This document shows positions 28,700 to 36,990 of a stretch of 64,000 nt of DNA, in pieces. A program made the translations under genes and the position numbers. Position 1 is the first letter of the stretch; each line of letters opens with the position of its first letter. This DNA comes from Pseudarthrobacter sp. NamE2. GTDB taxonomy: Bacteria > Actinomycetota > Actinomycetes > Actinomycetales > Micrococcaceae. The stretch covers positions 124,001 through 188,000 of the forward strand of contig NZ_VAHN01000003.1 of assembly GCF_005796205.1 (NCBI RefSeq), written 5' to 3'. The notes under the pieces were generated by a model, which did no database searches, was not told the origin of the DNA, and saw nothing but the letters and a program-made list of their open reading frames with translations.

Positions 28700-29812
28700 A
28701 TGGCCGAACACTACGATGTCCTGATTGTTGGCGGCGGAATTGCCGGGCTGTCCCTTGCCTCCGCGCTGGCCGGCAAGTGCACCGTGGCGCTGGTGGAGGC
28801 CGAGCAGGAGTTGGCGTACCACGCGTCCTCCCGCTCGGCCCGCCAGCTCATCCCCAGTTACGGTCCACCGGTGGTGCAGGAGCTGACGGTCCGGACCCTC
28901 GAACTGATCGCGGCCCGCGATTCCGAGCTTCCCACTCCGGTCCTGACGCCGCGGAGTTTCATGCTGATCGGCAGTGAGGCCGACGTAGCGGCGGAAGCCA
29001 GTGGGTCGATGCAGACCATCACGCATGCAGAGGCCCTGGAACTGTGCCCGGCGCTCGTGCCGGACGCGTTCGTCGCGGCCGGGCTGGACACCGGATCCTT
29101 CGGCTGCGACGCCCTCCTCCTGCTGGCGGACCACCGGCAGCGCGCGGTGGCGGCCGGGCTGGATATCTTCACCGGTGCCCGGGTCCACTCCGCGCAACGG
29201 TTGGGCTCCGGCTGGGAGGTAGGCGCGGGTACCGAGGCTTTCCTGGCCACCGTGCTCGTCAACGCCGCCGGAGCCTGGGCTGACGAACTCGCCGTCATCA
29301 GCGGTGTTGAAAAGCTGGGGCTGCAACCGTACCGGCGCACTGCGGCGATTGCCGCCGTCGAACGCTCCCTTCCTGAGCAAAGCCCCATGGTGGCGGCAGC
29401 GGACAACACGTACTACTTCCGCCGGGAGGGCAGCGATGTGCTCATCTCGCCCTCGGAGCACGTGTCCAGCAGGCCGGAGGATGCCCGCCCCCGTCCCGGG
29501 GACGTGGAGCGCCTGATTGAGCGGCTCAACCAGGTGACGACCTTCGGCATCACCGCGGTGCGCAGGGCCTGGACCGGACTCCGCACCGAGGCTGCAGATG
29601 GTGTCCCGGTGGCCGGATTCGACGCCGAGGCTCCCGGTTTCTACTGGCTGGCAGGGCAGGGCGGGTACGGCTTCCAGACCTCGTCGGCCATGGCCGAGCT
29701 GGCGGCGGAGCAGATCCTGGCCGGCGCCGGCAGCGGAAGCCTGGCCGGGGCCAGTCCGGAATCCCGGACATCGCAGGCGCTGGCGGCCACTCGATGGTCC
29801 ATCCGGCGCTGA
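28700..29812 (+). CDS. FAD-dependent oxidoreductase (DAO family)
   Basis: 370 residues from ATG 28700. The dinucleotide-binding motif is DVLIVGGGIAGLSLASALAG at the N-terminus, and the C-terminal DAO-family FAD motif includes FYWLAGQGGYGFQTSSAMAEL. ARSARQLIPSYG near residue 50 resembles D-arginine dehydrogenase and other amino-acid or sarcosine oxidoreductases. A likely role is oxidation of an amino acid or N-methylated amine, possibly glycine derived from Kbl; the substrate cannot be read from sequence. It lies 39 bases after kbl and 11 bases before hutI. AAGGAT six bases before its ATG could give it its own leaderless transcript. Confidence 0.88.
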   Translation: MAEHYDVLIVGGGIAGLSLASALAGKCTVALVEAEQELAYHASSRSARQLIPSYGPPVVQELTVRTLELIAARDSELPTPVLTPRSFMLIGSEADVAAEASGSMQTITHAEALELCPALVPDAFVAAGLDTGSFGCDALLLLADHRQRAVAAGLDIFTGARVHSAQRLGSGWEVGAGTEAFLATVLVNAAGAWADELAVISGVEKLGLQPYRRTAAIAAVERSLPEQSPMVAAADNTYYFRREGSDVLISPSEHVSSRPEDARPRPGDVERLIERLNQVTTFGITAVRRAWTGLRTEAADGVPVAGFDAEAPGFYWLAGQGGYGFQTSSAMAELAAEQILAGAGSGSLAGASPESRTSQALAATRWSIRR

Positions 29813-29823
29813 AGAATGGTCCC

Positions 29824-31035
29824 ATGAGCACGCTGATCACCAATATCGCCGAACTGATGACGCAGGACCTCGAACACCGGGTCCTGAAGGATGCAGCGGT
29901 GGTGATCGAGGGGGAGCGGATCGCGTGGATAGGGACAGCATCCGGTGCACCGGCCGCGGATGACGCCGTCGATGCCGGCGGCCGTGCCGTCCTGCCGGGC
30001 TGGGTGGATTCACATACCCACCTGCTGTTCGCCGGCGACCGGACTGCCGAGTTCGAGGCGCGCATGGCGGGTGAGCAGTACGCCGCCGGGGGCATCGCCG
30101 TCACCGTGGAAGCCACCCGCGGCACGTCTGACTTCGACCTGACCCGCCTTGCGCTGGGCCGGGTGGCGGAGGCGGTGTCGCAGGGAACAACCTACCTGGA
30201 AACGAAGAGCGGCTACGGCCTGGATATTGAGCATGAGGCCCGCAGCGCCCGCATTGCCTCCACGGCCGCGGACCAGGTGACGTACCTCGGCGCGCACCTG
30301 GTGCCCGCCGGGCAGGACCCGGAGGCTTACACGGACCTGGTGTGCGGGCCCATGCTGGCAGCCGTCCGGCCTTACGTGCAGTGGGCCGACGTGTTTTGTG
30401 AGAAAGGCGCCTTCACGGCAGAGCAGTCGCGCCGCGTCCTGCTGGCCTGCCGCGACGCCGGCCTGGGGCTGCGGGTGCACGGCAACCAGCTGGGCGAAGG
30501 CCCGGGGGTGCAACTGGCCGTGGAACTCGGAGCGGCCAGCGTGGACCATGTGAATTTCCTGTCAGCCCGGGATGTCGAGGCCCTGGCCGGTACCTGGACA
30601 CGCTGGGACGCGGCGCGCGGCACGGGGGAGCGGGGAACCGTGGCTACCTGCCTGCCCGCCTGCGACCTCTCCACCCGCCAGCCGCTTGCTCCTGCCCGCG
30701 CGCTCCTAGACGCCGGGGTCCAGGTGGCAATTGCCTCAAACTGCAATCCCGGCACGTCCTACACCACTTCCATGGCCTTCTGCGTTGCCACCGCAGTGCT
30801 CCAGATGGGCCTCAGCGTGCATGAGGCAGTCCGGGCGGCCACCTATGGCGGTGCACTTGCGTTGCACAGGGACACTGGCAGCGACGCCGAGGGCGAACGC
30901 GCCGTGGGATGCATTGCCGTCGGACACCGGGCGGACCTCCATATGCTCAACGCGCCCTCTGCTACCCATCTGGCTTACCGGCCGGGCATGCCGTTAACGT
31001 ACGCTGTGTGGCGGGCGGGAGTCCGGGAAAGGTAG
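29824..31035 (+). CDS. hutI: Imidazolonepropionase
   Basis: 403 residues from ATG 29824; AAGAAT six bases upstream suggests an additional leaderless start. The amidohydrolase-fold enzyme converts 4-imidazolone-5-propionate to N-formimino-glutamate in histidine degradation. Key features are the metal site DSHTHLLFAGDR, the substrate-binding ARGTSDF and YLETKSGYGLD motifs, GAHLVP, the metal His in LRVHGNQLG and VDHVNFL, and the C-terminal Asn-rich SNCNPGTSYT. No hutH, hutU or hutG is in the window. The gene ends what is otherwise a threonine operon, which is unusual for hutI. Confidence 0.95.
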   Translation: MSTLITNIAELMTQDLEHRVLKDAAVVIEGERIAWIGTASGAPAADDAVDAGGRAVLPGWVDSHTHLLFAGDRTAEFEARMAGEQYAAGGIAVTVEATRGTSDFDLTRLALGRVAEAVSQGTTYLETKSGYGLDIEHEARSARIASTAADQVTYLGAHLVPAGQDPEAYTDLVCGPMLAAVRPYVQWADVFCEKGAFTAEQSRRVLLACRDAGLGLRVHGNQLGEGPGVQLAVELGAASVDHVNFLSARDVEALAGTWTRWDAARGTGERGTVATCLPACDLSTRQPLAPARALLDAGVQVAIASNCNPGTSYTTSMAFCVATAVLQMGLSVHEAVRAATYGGALALHRDTGSDAEGERAVGCIAVGHRADLHMLNAPSATHLAYRPGMPLTYAVWRAGVRER

Positions 31036-31079
31036 CCCGCCGCTCTTTATTTGACGTTAGCTGATTGTTTCCCATCTGT

Positions 31080-31085
31080 TAGAAT
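31080..31085 (+). promoter_or_regulatory. Extended -10 element of the DeoR-family gene
   Basis: TAGAAT preceded by TGT (extended -10), 49 bases before the ATG. A TTGACG at 31051-31056 lies 23 bases upstream, too far for a normal -35. Confidence 0.45.
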
Positions 31086-31133
31086 CAGAAAGCGTCATCC
31101 GATGGGTGGCTGAAGTACGCGAGAGGCACCTGT

Positions 31134-31922
31134 ATGACCCGCACCGACCGACTGACCGCCATCCTCGACCTGCTGGCCCGGACCGGGCAGGTGGAAGTCG
31201 ACGAAATTGTCAGCACCCTCGGTGTATCACCGGCCACTGCACGGCGTGACCTGGACAGCCTTGCCAAGCGTCGGCTCCTGACCCGTACCCGTGGTGGAGC
31301 CACCACCGGGGCCCTGGCCTATGACCTTCCGGGCCGCTACAACCGGGACGACCACGCCGAAGCCAAGGAACAGATCGCCCGGGCGGCGTCTTCGCTGATT
31401 GCCCCCGGGGCCGTCATCGGCTTGTGCGGCGGGACCACCAGCACTGCTCTCGCCCAGATCCTCGCCACCCGCGAAGACCTTAACGCACCCTCGAACCAGC
31501 CCACCCTCACAGTGGTCACCAACGCCATTAACATCGCCGGGCAACTGGCTGTCCGCCCCAACATCAAGGTGATGGTGACCGGCGGCATCCTCAATCCGCG
31601 CTCATACGAGCTGGTTGGGCCGTATACGGACATCATTATGCAGAAGGTGGTGCTGGACATCGCCTTCATTGGGGTCAATGGCATCGATCCCGAAGTGGGT
31701 CCCACCAATACCGGCGAGGGGGAAGCCTCCGTCAACGCCCTCCTCGCAAGCCGGGCCCGGGTTTCCTACGTCATCGCTGATTCCTCCAAGGTGGGTGTCC
31801 GGGCCTTCGCCACCATGGACGGCTACGACTTCACCCGGCTTATCACCGACTCCGGAATTTCCGCTCAGGACAAGGCTGCCTTTGAAGCCCACGGCACGGA
31901 AGTGATTGTCGCGCCGGCCTAG
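31134..31922 (+). CDS. DeoR/GlpR-family transcriptional regulator
   Basis: 262 residues from ATG 31134, with GAGAGG about seven bases upstream. The N-terminal DeoR HTH is clear (RLTAILDLLARTGQVEVDEIVSTLGVSPATARRDLDSL). The C-terminal sugar-phosphate-sensing domain is ISOCOT-like, with VIGLCGGTTSTAL, GGILNPRSYELVGP, DIAFIGVNGIDPEVG and VIADSSKVG. Such proteins usually repress carbohydrate operons and respond to phosphorylated sugars. No sugar operon is adjacent, so its targets are unlinked or it is autoregulatory. Confidence 0.94.
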   Translation: MTRTDRLTAILDLLARTGQVEVDEIVSTLGVSPATARRDLDSLAKRRLLTRTRGGATTGALAYDLPGRYNRDDHAEAKEQIARAASSLIAPGAVIGLCGGTTSTALAQILATREDLNAPSNQPTLTVVTNAINIAGQLAVRPNIKVMVTGGILNPRSYELVGPYTDIIMQKVVLDIAFIGVNGIDPEVGPTNTGEGEASVNALLASRARVSYVIADSSKVGVRAFATMDGYDFTRLITDSGISAQDKAAFEAHGTEVIVAPA

Positions 31923-31999
31923 CAGGAGTGGCTTCCTGGCGGCGGCTAAGCCCTGCAACTGTACGTGGCTGCTGTCAGGCCTGCTCCAGCAAGTGCAGG

Positions 32000-32005
32000 C
32001 AAGAT
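32000..32005 (+). promoter_or_regulatory. -10 hexamer for leaderless CPBP gene
   Basis: CAAGAT lies six bases before ATG 32012, identical in sequence and spacing to the ligA and VOC-gene elements. Confidence 0.55.
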
Positions 32006-32011
32006 GGGTAC

Positions 32012-32791
32012 ATGCTGGTTCCTTCCCGTCGCCGCCTGAAGCTCGAAGTTTGGATCGTTCTGGGCCTGTCCCTGGGCCAGTCAGCCGTGTATTCCGTGGT
32101 GCAGCTCCTGGACAAGATAACCCGTGCGCCGCTGGCTGAGGGCACTTCCACGCTGAACCGCTCGCAGAGCACGCGCGAGTACTTCGACCTGACCTACCAG
32201 CTGCTGGACATCCTCTTTGCCTTGGTTCCGGTGCTCCTGGTGATCTACTTCCTGACAGACCACCGCCAATCGGTGTCCGGCGGTCCCGGCAACACGGGGT
32301 CGGCCTTCCAAAAGCTTGGCTTCGATTTCGCCCGGCCCGGCAGGGATCTCCTGCAGGGGCTGGGGCTGGCGGGACTGATCGGCATACCTTCCCTTGGGCT
32401 TTATGCGGCGGGCAGGGCCCTGGGTATTACGACGGCGATCATCCCCAGTGCGCTCGACGCCTACTGGTGGACGGTTCCGGTCCTGATCCTGTCCGCACTC
32501 CGGCACGCGGTGGTGGAGGAGGTCATTGTGGTGGGCTACCTGATGAACCGCTTCGGCAAGTTCGGCTGGAGTGTGCCGCTCTCCATTGCTGTCAGCTCTC
32601 TGCTCCGCGGCACCTACCACCTGTACCAGGGGTTCGGTCCGTTCATTGGCAACGTGGTCATGGGCATCGTCTTCGCCTGGCTCTACACCCGGACCAAGCG
32701 GGTCATGCCCCTTGTGATAGCCCACGCGCTGCTGGACATCGTTGCCTTCGTTGGTTTCAGTATCTTCGGGAGGGCCGTCGGGCTGGGCTGA
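32012..32791 (+). CDS. CPBP-family intramembrane metalloprotease
   Basis: 259 residues from ATG 32012, set by CAAGAT six bases upstream and the lack of a Shine-Dalgarno site. An integral membrane protein of the Abi/CaaX-protease family with about six to eight helices. The conserved CPBP signatures are present: the double Glu with downstream Arg in AVVEEVIVVGYLMNRF, the His in TYHLYQGFGPFIGNVVMG and the second His in VIAHALLDIVAFV. Bacterial members are implicated in membrane protein processing or self-immunity to peptides. No bacteriocin gene is near. Confidence 0.9.
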   Translation: MLVPSRRRLKLEVWIVLGLSLGQSAVYSVVQLLDKITRAPLAEGTSTLNRSQSTREYFDLTYQLLDILFALVPVLLVIYFLTDHRQSVSGGPGNTGSAFQKLGFDFARPGRDLLQGLGLAGLIGIPSLGLYAAGRALGITTAIIPSALDAYWWTVPVLILSALRHAVVEEVIVVGYLMNRFGKFGWSVPLSIAVSSLLRGTYHLYQGFGPFIGNVVMGIVFAWLYTRTKRVMPLVIAHALLDIVAFVGFSIFGRAVGLG

Positions 32792-32866
32792 AAGCGGGGT
32801 GGCGCCGTGTACGTTCCCCCCTTGCAGCGGCGAGGCTGAGGCACGCTCGGCTACGGCCCTGGCTCG

Positions 32867-34354
32867 TCAGCCCGACAAGACCTGAAGCAGCGCATCCTCG
32901 AATGGGCTGGTGTTTGAGGGAAGGCATCCCGGCGGCCAATACGTTGGTTCTTTGTCTGCTTGTTCGGCTTGGTAGTGGCGGCCGGTGGGTGAGGTCCAGC
33001 CGGGTGGCTCGTTCTTCGTGGCCGGGGTTGGTGTCCAGCGGCTGTTGTGTTTCAGGTGATGGTGTTTGGGGCAGAGCTGTGCCAGGTTGCTGATGCCGGT
33101 GGTTCCGCCGTGCTGCCAGGCTTGGAGGTGGTCGGTTTCGTTGTCGAGGGAGTTGTTGTTGCAGCCGGGGAAGGTGCATTTGCCGTCCCGCAGCTGCAAC
33201 GCCTTTTTCATGGCTTTGGTGAGCCGATAACTGGTGCGTCCGATCTCCAATGGTGTCCCATCGCTGGGATCAACCAGAACCCTGCGGAACGACTCGGCGC
33301 CGTTGGCAAGGAGTTTGCGGGCCATCGAGGCGGGGATGGGTCCGTATCCGTCGAGTTCGGCGGGTTCGTCCGTCAGCCCGAGGAGTGCGAACACGGGAAC
33401 GGTGACGAGGACTTCGGTCCGTGGCGTCGGAACCTTTCCGGGTTCGGTGGTGAAGGCGGCAGCAGTGGCGGTGGCTATTCCAGTCCCGGTGTCTTCCTGA
33501 TGGGCAGGAGTCCTGTGGGTGAGGAGTTGGTTGGCGAGGACGTCGGCTTTGCGCTGGGGAAGGGTGCGATGCTCGCCTGGTGCTTGCAGGCCGCGGGCGA
33601 TGGCTGTGGTTCTGTTCCAGATGGCCTGGGCGGTGTCGGCCGGGAGGTAGGCGGAGATCCAGGCCATGCCGTCGCGGTCCGGGGTGTATTCGACCCGCCG
33701 GTCCGCGACGCTTTTGCGGTGGCGTTTTTCGATGGATTCGGGGTGGCGGCGTTCCCGCCAGCCCCGCACTTTGGCCCGGAGCCGGGCAGGGACGAGCTCC
33801 GCGGCGGGGCAACCACGGGCCGGATTGGGGGCATCGGGGTCGAGGAAGTGCTCTACGACGGCGACGGCAGCGGTGTGCTCCAGAGCCTCGGTTTCGTCTG
33901 CGAAGATCTTCGCCTGCTGCCAGGTGAGGCTCCCCGCGGACAGGGCGTCCATGACCGGCGGCAGGGCACAGACCAGCCGGGACTGAGCCACGAACGCGCT
34001 TGCGGCGCCGGAACTGATGGTGAGAATCCCTGCGATCTCCTCGACGGTGGAGATCTCCGTATAGGTCCGCTCATGCAAAGGCGCGTCGGGCGGGGTCATG
34101 GCGTGCTGCAGGTCGACGGCATCGGATGCGTCCCTAGCCTGGAGTGCGGACAGCTGGGCTTGCAGTTTCCTAGTCACGTGCATCCGTTCGAGCCGGATCT
34201 CGTAGGCCCGCCGCAAAACATCCACTCCGTCCCCGGCGGCACCTGAAGCGCCGGCGGAAGCGAGGGCGGCGTCCTTGGCGGTAAGCGCGGTGAGAGCAGC
34301 AAAAGAGGCGCGAACGTCCTCCATCGCTGCCGCCGCCCCAACACCGTTTCCCAT
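32867..34354 (-). CDS. DUF222 / HNH endonuclease domain protein
   Basis: 495 residues if it starts at ATG 34354, which has GATGAT six bases upstream; ATG 34408 would add 18 residues. DUF222 occupies most of the protein (SLTWQQAKIFADET, RHRKSVADRRVEYTPDRDGMAWISAYL). A C-terminal HNH nuclease domain follows (CTFPGCNNNSLDNETDHLQAW, then LCPKHHHLKH) with the paired Cys of the zinc knuckle. Such genes are multi-copy in Arthrobacter and relatives; their role is unproven, and mobile or homing behaviour is suspected. Codon use is visibly less GC-biased than its neighbours, with long T/G-rich stretches on the plus strand. A large inverted repeat lies just upstream. Confidence 0.88.
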   Translation of the reverse strand: MGNGVGAAAAMEDVRASFAALTALTAKDAALASAGASGAAGDGVDVLRRAYEIRLERMHVTRKLQAQLSALQARDASDAVDLQHAMTPPDAPLHERTYTEISTVEEIAGILTISSGAASAFVAQSRLVCALPPVMDALSAGSLTWQQAKIFADETEALEHTAAVAVVEHFLDPDAPNPARGCPAAELVPARLRAKVRGWRERRHPESIEKRHRKSVADRRVEYTPDRDGMAWISAYLPADTAQAIWNRTTAIARGLQAPGEHRTLPQRKADVLANQLLTHRTPAHQEDTGTGIATATAAAFTTEPGKVPTPRTEVLVTVPVFALLGLTDEPAELDGYGPIPASMARKLLANGAESFRRVLVDPSDGTPLEIGRTSYRLTKAMKKALQLRDGKCTFPGCNNNSLDNETDHLQAWQHGGTTGISNLAQLCPKHHHLKHNSRWTPTPATKNEPPGWTSPTGRHYQAEQADKEPTYWPPGCLPSNTSPFEDALLQVLSG

Positions 34355-34407
34355 ACCAACATCATCGGCGGAGGCACTGACATTTTCCGGGCCGCCCCAC
34401 AGATGCA

Positions 34408-34459
34408 TTCGGCCGCTATCGGCAGGTGACGCCGTTGTCACCCGCTGATAGCGGCCGAA
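34408..34459. repeat. Large inverted repeat upstream of the DUF222-HNH gene
   Basis: Arms of 23 bases (34408-34430 and 34437-34459) are complementary with two mismatches around a six-base loop; the outer 13 bases (TTCGGCCGCTATC / GATAGCGGCCGAA) are perfect. It overlaps the alternative start ATG 34408 of the HNH gene and lies 59 bases from the end of the VOC gene. Confidence 0.85.
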
Positions 34460-34517
34460 GCATTTTGCCGGGCAGTGCCCGGTCCCAATCAAGAAGGATC
34501 GGGGAAGCAAGAGGACG

Positions 34518-35156
34518 TCAGATCGTGACGGCCCCGTTGGCGGTTTCGAATGTGACCGACAGGATGCCAGGCGTACCGTGCGGGGCGACCCACTCAACAG
34601 CTACATCCTCGAGCGGCTTCTCCACCGGTTCACCCAGCCACTCGGTAACCCGGGAAGCGGAGCCGGCGATAGTGAGGCAGCTCATCTTGATGCTGCTTTC
34701 GTAGGCGTTGGACGGGTGAAGCGACGGGTCGCCCTCCCACTTGAGCATGTAGGGAACCTGGGGATCGGCGATGAGGCCCAGGATCCCAATCTGCTTCCAT
34801 ACCAATTCGCGGCCATCCGGGAACTTGCGGTTGCCGTTGACGGCTGAGCGTCCAAGGCGCTCCTCAAAGGGGGCGAGGTCGTCCACTTCGACGCACCAGC
34901 CCATCCAGCCGCCGCCGGCTGCGGAGCGTGCCCGGACAGCCTGCCCGAACGGAGCCTTGTCCGAAGCCGGGTGGTCCAGGACCTCCACAACCTCGAGGTA
35001 CTTATGGCCGGCCAGCGGGATGATCATATTCCGGGTTCCGAACCGGGGGTGCACCCCGCCCTTCACTGCCTCAACGCCGAGGGCGGAAGAAATACGTTCG
35101 GTAGTGGCCGCGAGGCCATCGTGTTCACAGGCGTAAGAGACGTGATCCATGCGCAT
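34518..35156 (-). CDS. VOC-fold (glyoxalase-like) protein
   Basis: 212 residues; ATG at 35156 is preferred over ATG 35150 because CAAGAT lies six bases upstream. The N-terminus (MDHVSYACEHDGLAATTERISSALGVE) and PRFGTRNMIIPLAGHKYLEVVEVLDHP match the glyoxalase-like domain family (Glyoxalase_3 type), with His and Glu that could bind a metal. The central GWMGWCVEVDDLAPFEERLG and C-terminal half form the second lobe. The enzyme activity is unknown. It stands alone between the HNH gene and the methionine region. Confidence 0.85.
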   Translation of the reverse strand: MRMDHVSYACEHDGLAATTERISSALGVEAVKGGVHPRFGTRNMIIPLAGHKYLEVVEVLDHPASDKAPFGQAVRARSAAGGGWMGWCVEVDDLAPFEERLGRSAVNGNRKFPDGRELVWKQIGILGLIADPQVPYMLKWEGDPSLHPSNAYESSIKMSCLTIAGSASRVTEWLGEPVEKPLEDVAVEWVAPHGTPGILSVTFETANGAVTI

Positions 35157-35162
35157 GCCATC

Positions 35163-35168
35163 ATCTTG
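35163..35168 (-). promoter_or_regulatory. -10 hexamer for leaderless VOC gene
   Basis: CAAGAT on the minus strand, six bases before ATG 35156. The next 140 bases toward metY hold no gene; they contain the DtxR-box-like sequence at 35193-35211. Confidence 0.55.
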
Positions 35169-35192
35169 GCACTTTGTGATCGGGCTCTCAGC

Positions 35193-35211
35193 TTAGGGTA
35201 GCCTTACTGGA
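35193..35211. promoter_or_regulatory. Possible DtxR/IdeR-type iron box
   Basis: TTAGGGTAGCCTTACTGGA agrees with the 19-base DtxR/IdeR consensus at 13 positions, mostly in the left half. It lies between the divergent VOC and metY transcripts. Neither gene has an evident iron role, so the call is weak. Confidence 0.25.
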
Positions 35212-35309
35212 TCTTGCCGGTATGACAGCCGGATCAGAGGGCCGTTGAGCAGCAGAAACTCCCAGGACCATGTTCGTCATATTGCTGTCCGGAGGCAATT
35301 CCCTGTTCC

Positions 35310-35315
35310 TACACT
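35310..35315 (+). promoter_or_regulatory. -10 element of the metY riboswitch transcript
   Basis: TACACT ends five bases before the first base of the aptamer P1 stem, so transcription should begin at or near P1. metX has an identical arrangement. Confidence 0.65.
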
Positions 35316-35320
35316 GGGCT

Positions 35321-35403
35321 CAGGTCATGAGCGCCAGCGCCAAGCCCCGGCTCGCTGGCCGGCAACCCTCCATCCGCGGTGGGGTGCCCCGGGTGAGGAC
35401 CTG
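35321..35403 (+). ncRNA. SAM-IV-type riboswitch upstream of metY
   Basis: P1 pairs CAGGTC (35321-35326) with GACCTG (35398-35403). P2 pairs GCCAGCG (35332-35338) with CGCTGGC (35353-35359). The conserved core CGGCAACCCTCC, GGTGGGGTGCC and CCGGGTGA matches the SAM-IV class found in actinobacteria, which binds S-adenosylmethionine. A downstream hairpin (GGCCCG...CGGGCC, about 35432-35462) lies just before the AAGGAG ribosome binding site, so control is probably at translation. A near-identical RNA precedes metX. Confidence 0.9.
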
Positions 35404-35481
35404 GTTGTCCGGCAACGGCCGGAGAGCAAGCGCGGCCCGTGGTGCTCCCAGCATGCCGGGCCCATGTCAAAGGAGCCTTGA

Positions 35482-36798
35482 ATGTCCAACGGATGGTCTT
35501 TCGAAACCCGCCAGATCCACGTCGGCCAGGAGCCGGATGCCGCCACAGGTGCCCGGGCGCTGCCGATCTACCAGTCCACGTCATTTGTTTTCCCGAGTGC
35601 AGAGAGCGCTGCGAACCGCTTCGCCCTGGCTGAACTGGCCCCCATCTACACACGCATCGGCAACCCCACCCAGGAGGCGGTGGAGCAGCGGATCGCCAGC
35701 CTCGAAGGCGGCCTCGCGGCGCTGCTCCTCAGCTCAGGCCAGGCTGCGGAAACCTTCGCGGTCCTGAACATCGCAGAGGCGGGGGACCACATCGTCGCCA
35801 GCCCCAGCCTCTACGGCGGTACGTACAATCTGTTCGCCCACACACTGAAGAAGTTCGGCATCTCCGTCACGTTTGTCGCGGACCCGGACAACCTGGACCA
35901 GTGGCGCAGTGCAGTCCAGCCCAACACCAAGCTGTTCTTTGGTGAAGTGGTCTCCAATCCCCGCCAGGACGTCCTGGACATCGAGGGCATCTCCGAAGTA
36001 GCCCATGAAGCCGGAGTTCCGCTGATCGTGGACAACACCCTCTCCACGCCGTACCTCATCCGGCCGCTGGAATGGGGTGCGGACATCGTGGTCCACTCGG
36101 CCACCAAGTACCTAGGCGGGCACGGCGCCGCCATCGCCGGCGTCATCGTGGACTCGGGGAAGTTCGACTTCAGCAAGGACCCGGAGCGGTTCCCCGGCTT
36201 CAACACCCCGGACCCCACCTACAACGGGCTGGTGTACGGCCGCGACCTCGGTGAGGGTGGCGCGCTGGGCGCCAATCTGTCTTATATCCTCAAGGCCCGC
36301 GTCCAACTCCTGCGCGATCTTGGCTCCGCGGTGTCCCCCTTCAACGCCTTCCTGATTTCCCAGGGTCTTGAGACGCTCAGCCTGCGGGTGGAACGGCATG
36401 TGGCAAACGCCACCGAAGTGGCCCGCTGGCTGGAAGGAAGGGACGACGTCGAATCCGTTGCCTATGCAGGCCTGCCCTCCAGCCCCTGGTACCAGCGCGG
36501 CCGCAAGTACGGCCCCAAGGGCACCGGCGCGATCGTTGCCTTCAACCTGGCCGGCGGCGCCGAGGCGGGCCAGCGGTTCGTGGACGCCCTGGAACTGCAC
36601 TCGCATGTTGCCAACATCGGGGATGTGCGCTCCCTGGTGATCCACCCGGCGTCGACCACCCACAGCCAGCTCTCGCCCGAGCAGCAGGTGGCGGCCGGCG
36701 TCGCTCCGGGACTGGTCCGGCTCTCGGTGGGCCTTGAGCACATCGACGACATCCTGGCCGACCTTGAGGCCGGCTTCCGCGCGGCCAAGGGTGCCTGA
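35482..36798 (+). CDS. metY: O-acetylhomoserine sulfhydrylase (aminocarboxypropyltransferase)
   Basis: 438 residues from ATG 35482, with AAGGAG upstream. A PLP enzyme of the Cys/Met metabolism family that makes homocysteine from O-acetylhomoserine and sulfide. Motifs include FETRQIHVGQEPD, LPIYQSTSFVF, YTRIGNPTQ, the cofactor Asp in PLIVDNTLSTPYLI and the Schiff-base Lys in VHSATKYLGGHG, and the C-terminal ARSLVIHPASTTH-like signature (VRSLVIHPASTTHSQL). Length is typical for MetY (about 430) rather than MetB (about 390). It is paired with metX downstream, which supplies O-acetylhomoserine, and each gene has its own SAM riboswitch. Confidence 0.96.
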   Translation: MSNGWSFETRQIHVGQEPDAATGARALPIYQSTSFVFPSAESAANRFALAELAPIYTRIGNPTQEAVEQRIASLEGGLAALLLSSGQAAETFAVLNIAEAGDHIVASPSLYGGTYNLFAHTLKKFGISVTFVADPDNLDQWRSAVQPNTKLFFGEVVSNPRQDVLDIEGISEVAHEAGVPLIVDNTLSTPYLIRPLEWGADIVVHSATKYLGGHGAAIAGVIVDSGKFDFSKDPERFPGFNTPDPTYNGLVYGRDLGEGGALGANLSYILKARVQLLRDLGSAVSPFNAFLISQGLETLSLRVERHVANATEVARWLEGRDDVESVAYAGLPSSPWYQRGRKYGPKGTGAIVAFNLAGGAEAGQRFVDALELHSHVANIGDVRSLVIHPASTTHSQLSPEQQVAAGVAPGLVRLSVGLEHIDDILADLEAGFRAAKGA

Positions 36799-36896
36799 GC
36801 AGGAGCAATGCACGACGGCGGGAGCCGCCGCCGGTGGGCAGCAAGCCGGGAAGTCACAACCAGTCACACTCTTGGTCCGGAGCGGGTGCTGTTTCG

Positions 36897-36902
36897 TACA
36901 CT
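36897..36902 (+). promoter_or_regulatory. -10 element of the metX riboswitch transcript
   Basis: TACACT ends four to five bases before the aptamer P1 stem, the same spacing as at metY. TTGGTC (36872-36877) is a possible -35 with a long spacer. Confidence 0.6.
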
Positions 36903-36906
36903 CGAA

Positions 36907-36990
36907 CCAGGTCATGAGTGCCAGTGACAGCCCCGGCTTGCTGGCCGGCAACCCTCCTTCCGCGGTGGGGTGCCCCGGGTGAAGACCTGG
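36907..36990 (+). ncRNA. SAM-IV-type riboswitch upstream of metX
   Basis: P1 pairs CCAGGTC (36907-36913) with GACCTGG (36984-36990). P2 pairs GCCAG with CTGGC around the loop containing CCCCGGCTTG. The core CGGCAACCCTCC, GGTGGGGTGCC and CCGGGTGA is identical to the metY riboswitch. The expression platform is about 45 bases long and ends at AGAAGAGG before metX, which favours translational control. P2 and the loop differ at several bases from copy 1. Confidence 0.9.

Noticed and set aside
33047..34246. A 399-codon plus-strand open frame
   Set aside because: It is antisense to the DUF222-HNH gene, which has an intact HNH motif; its Gly/Val-rich translation has no family features.
35321..36990. 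The two met leaders considered as SAM-I riboswitches
   Set aside because: They share the GGCAACC core with SAM-I, but the P1-P2 layout and the GGTGGGGTGCCCCGGGTGA segment fit the actinobacterial SAM-IV class better.
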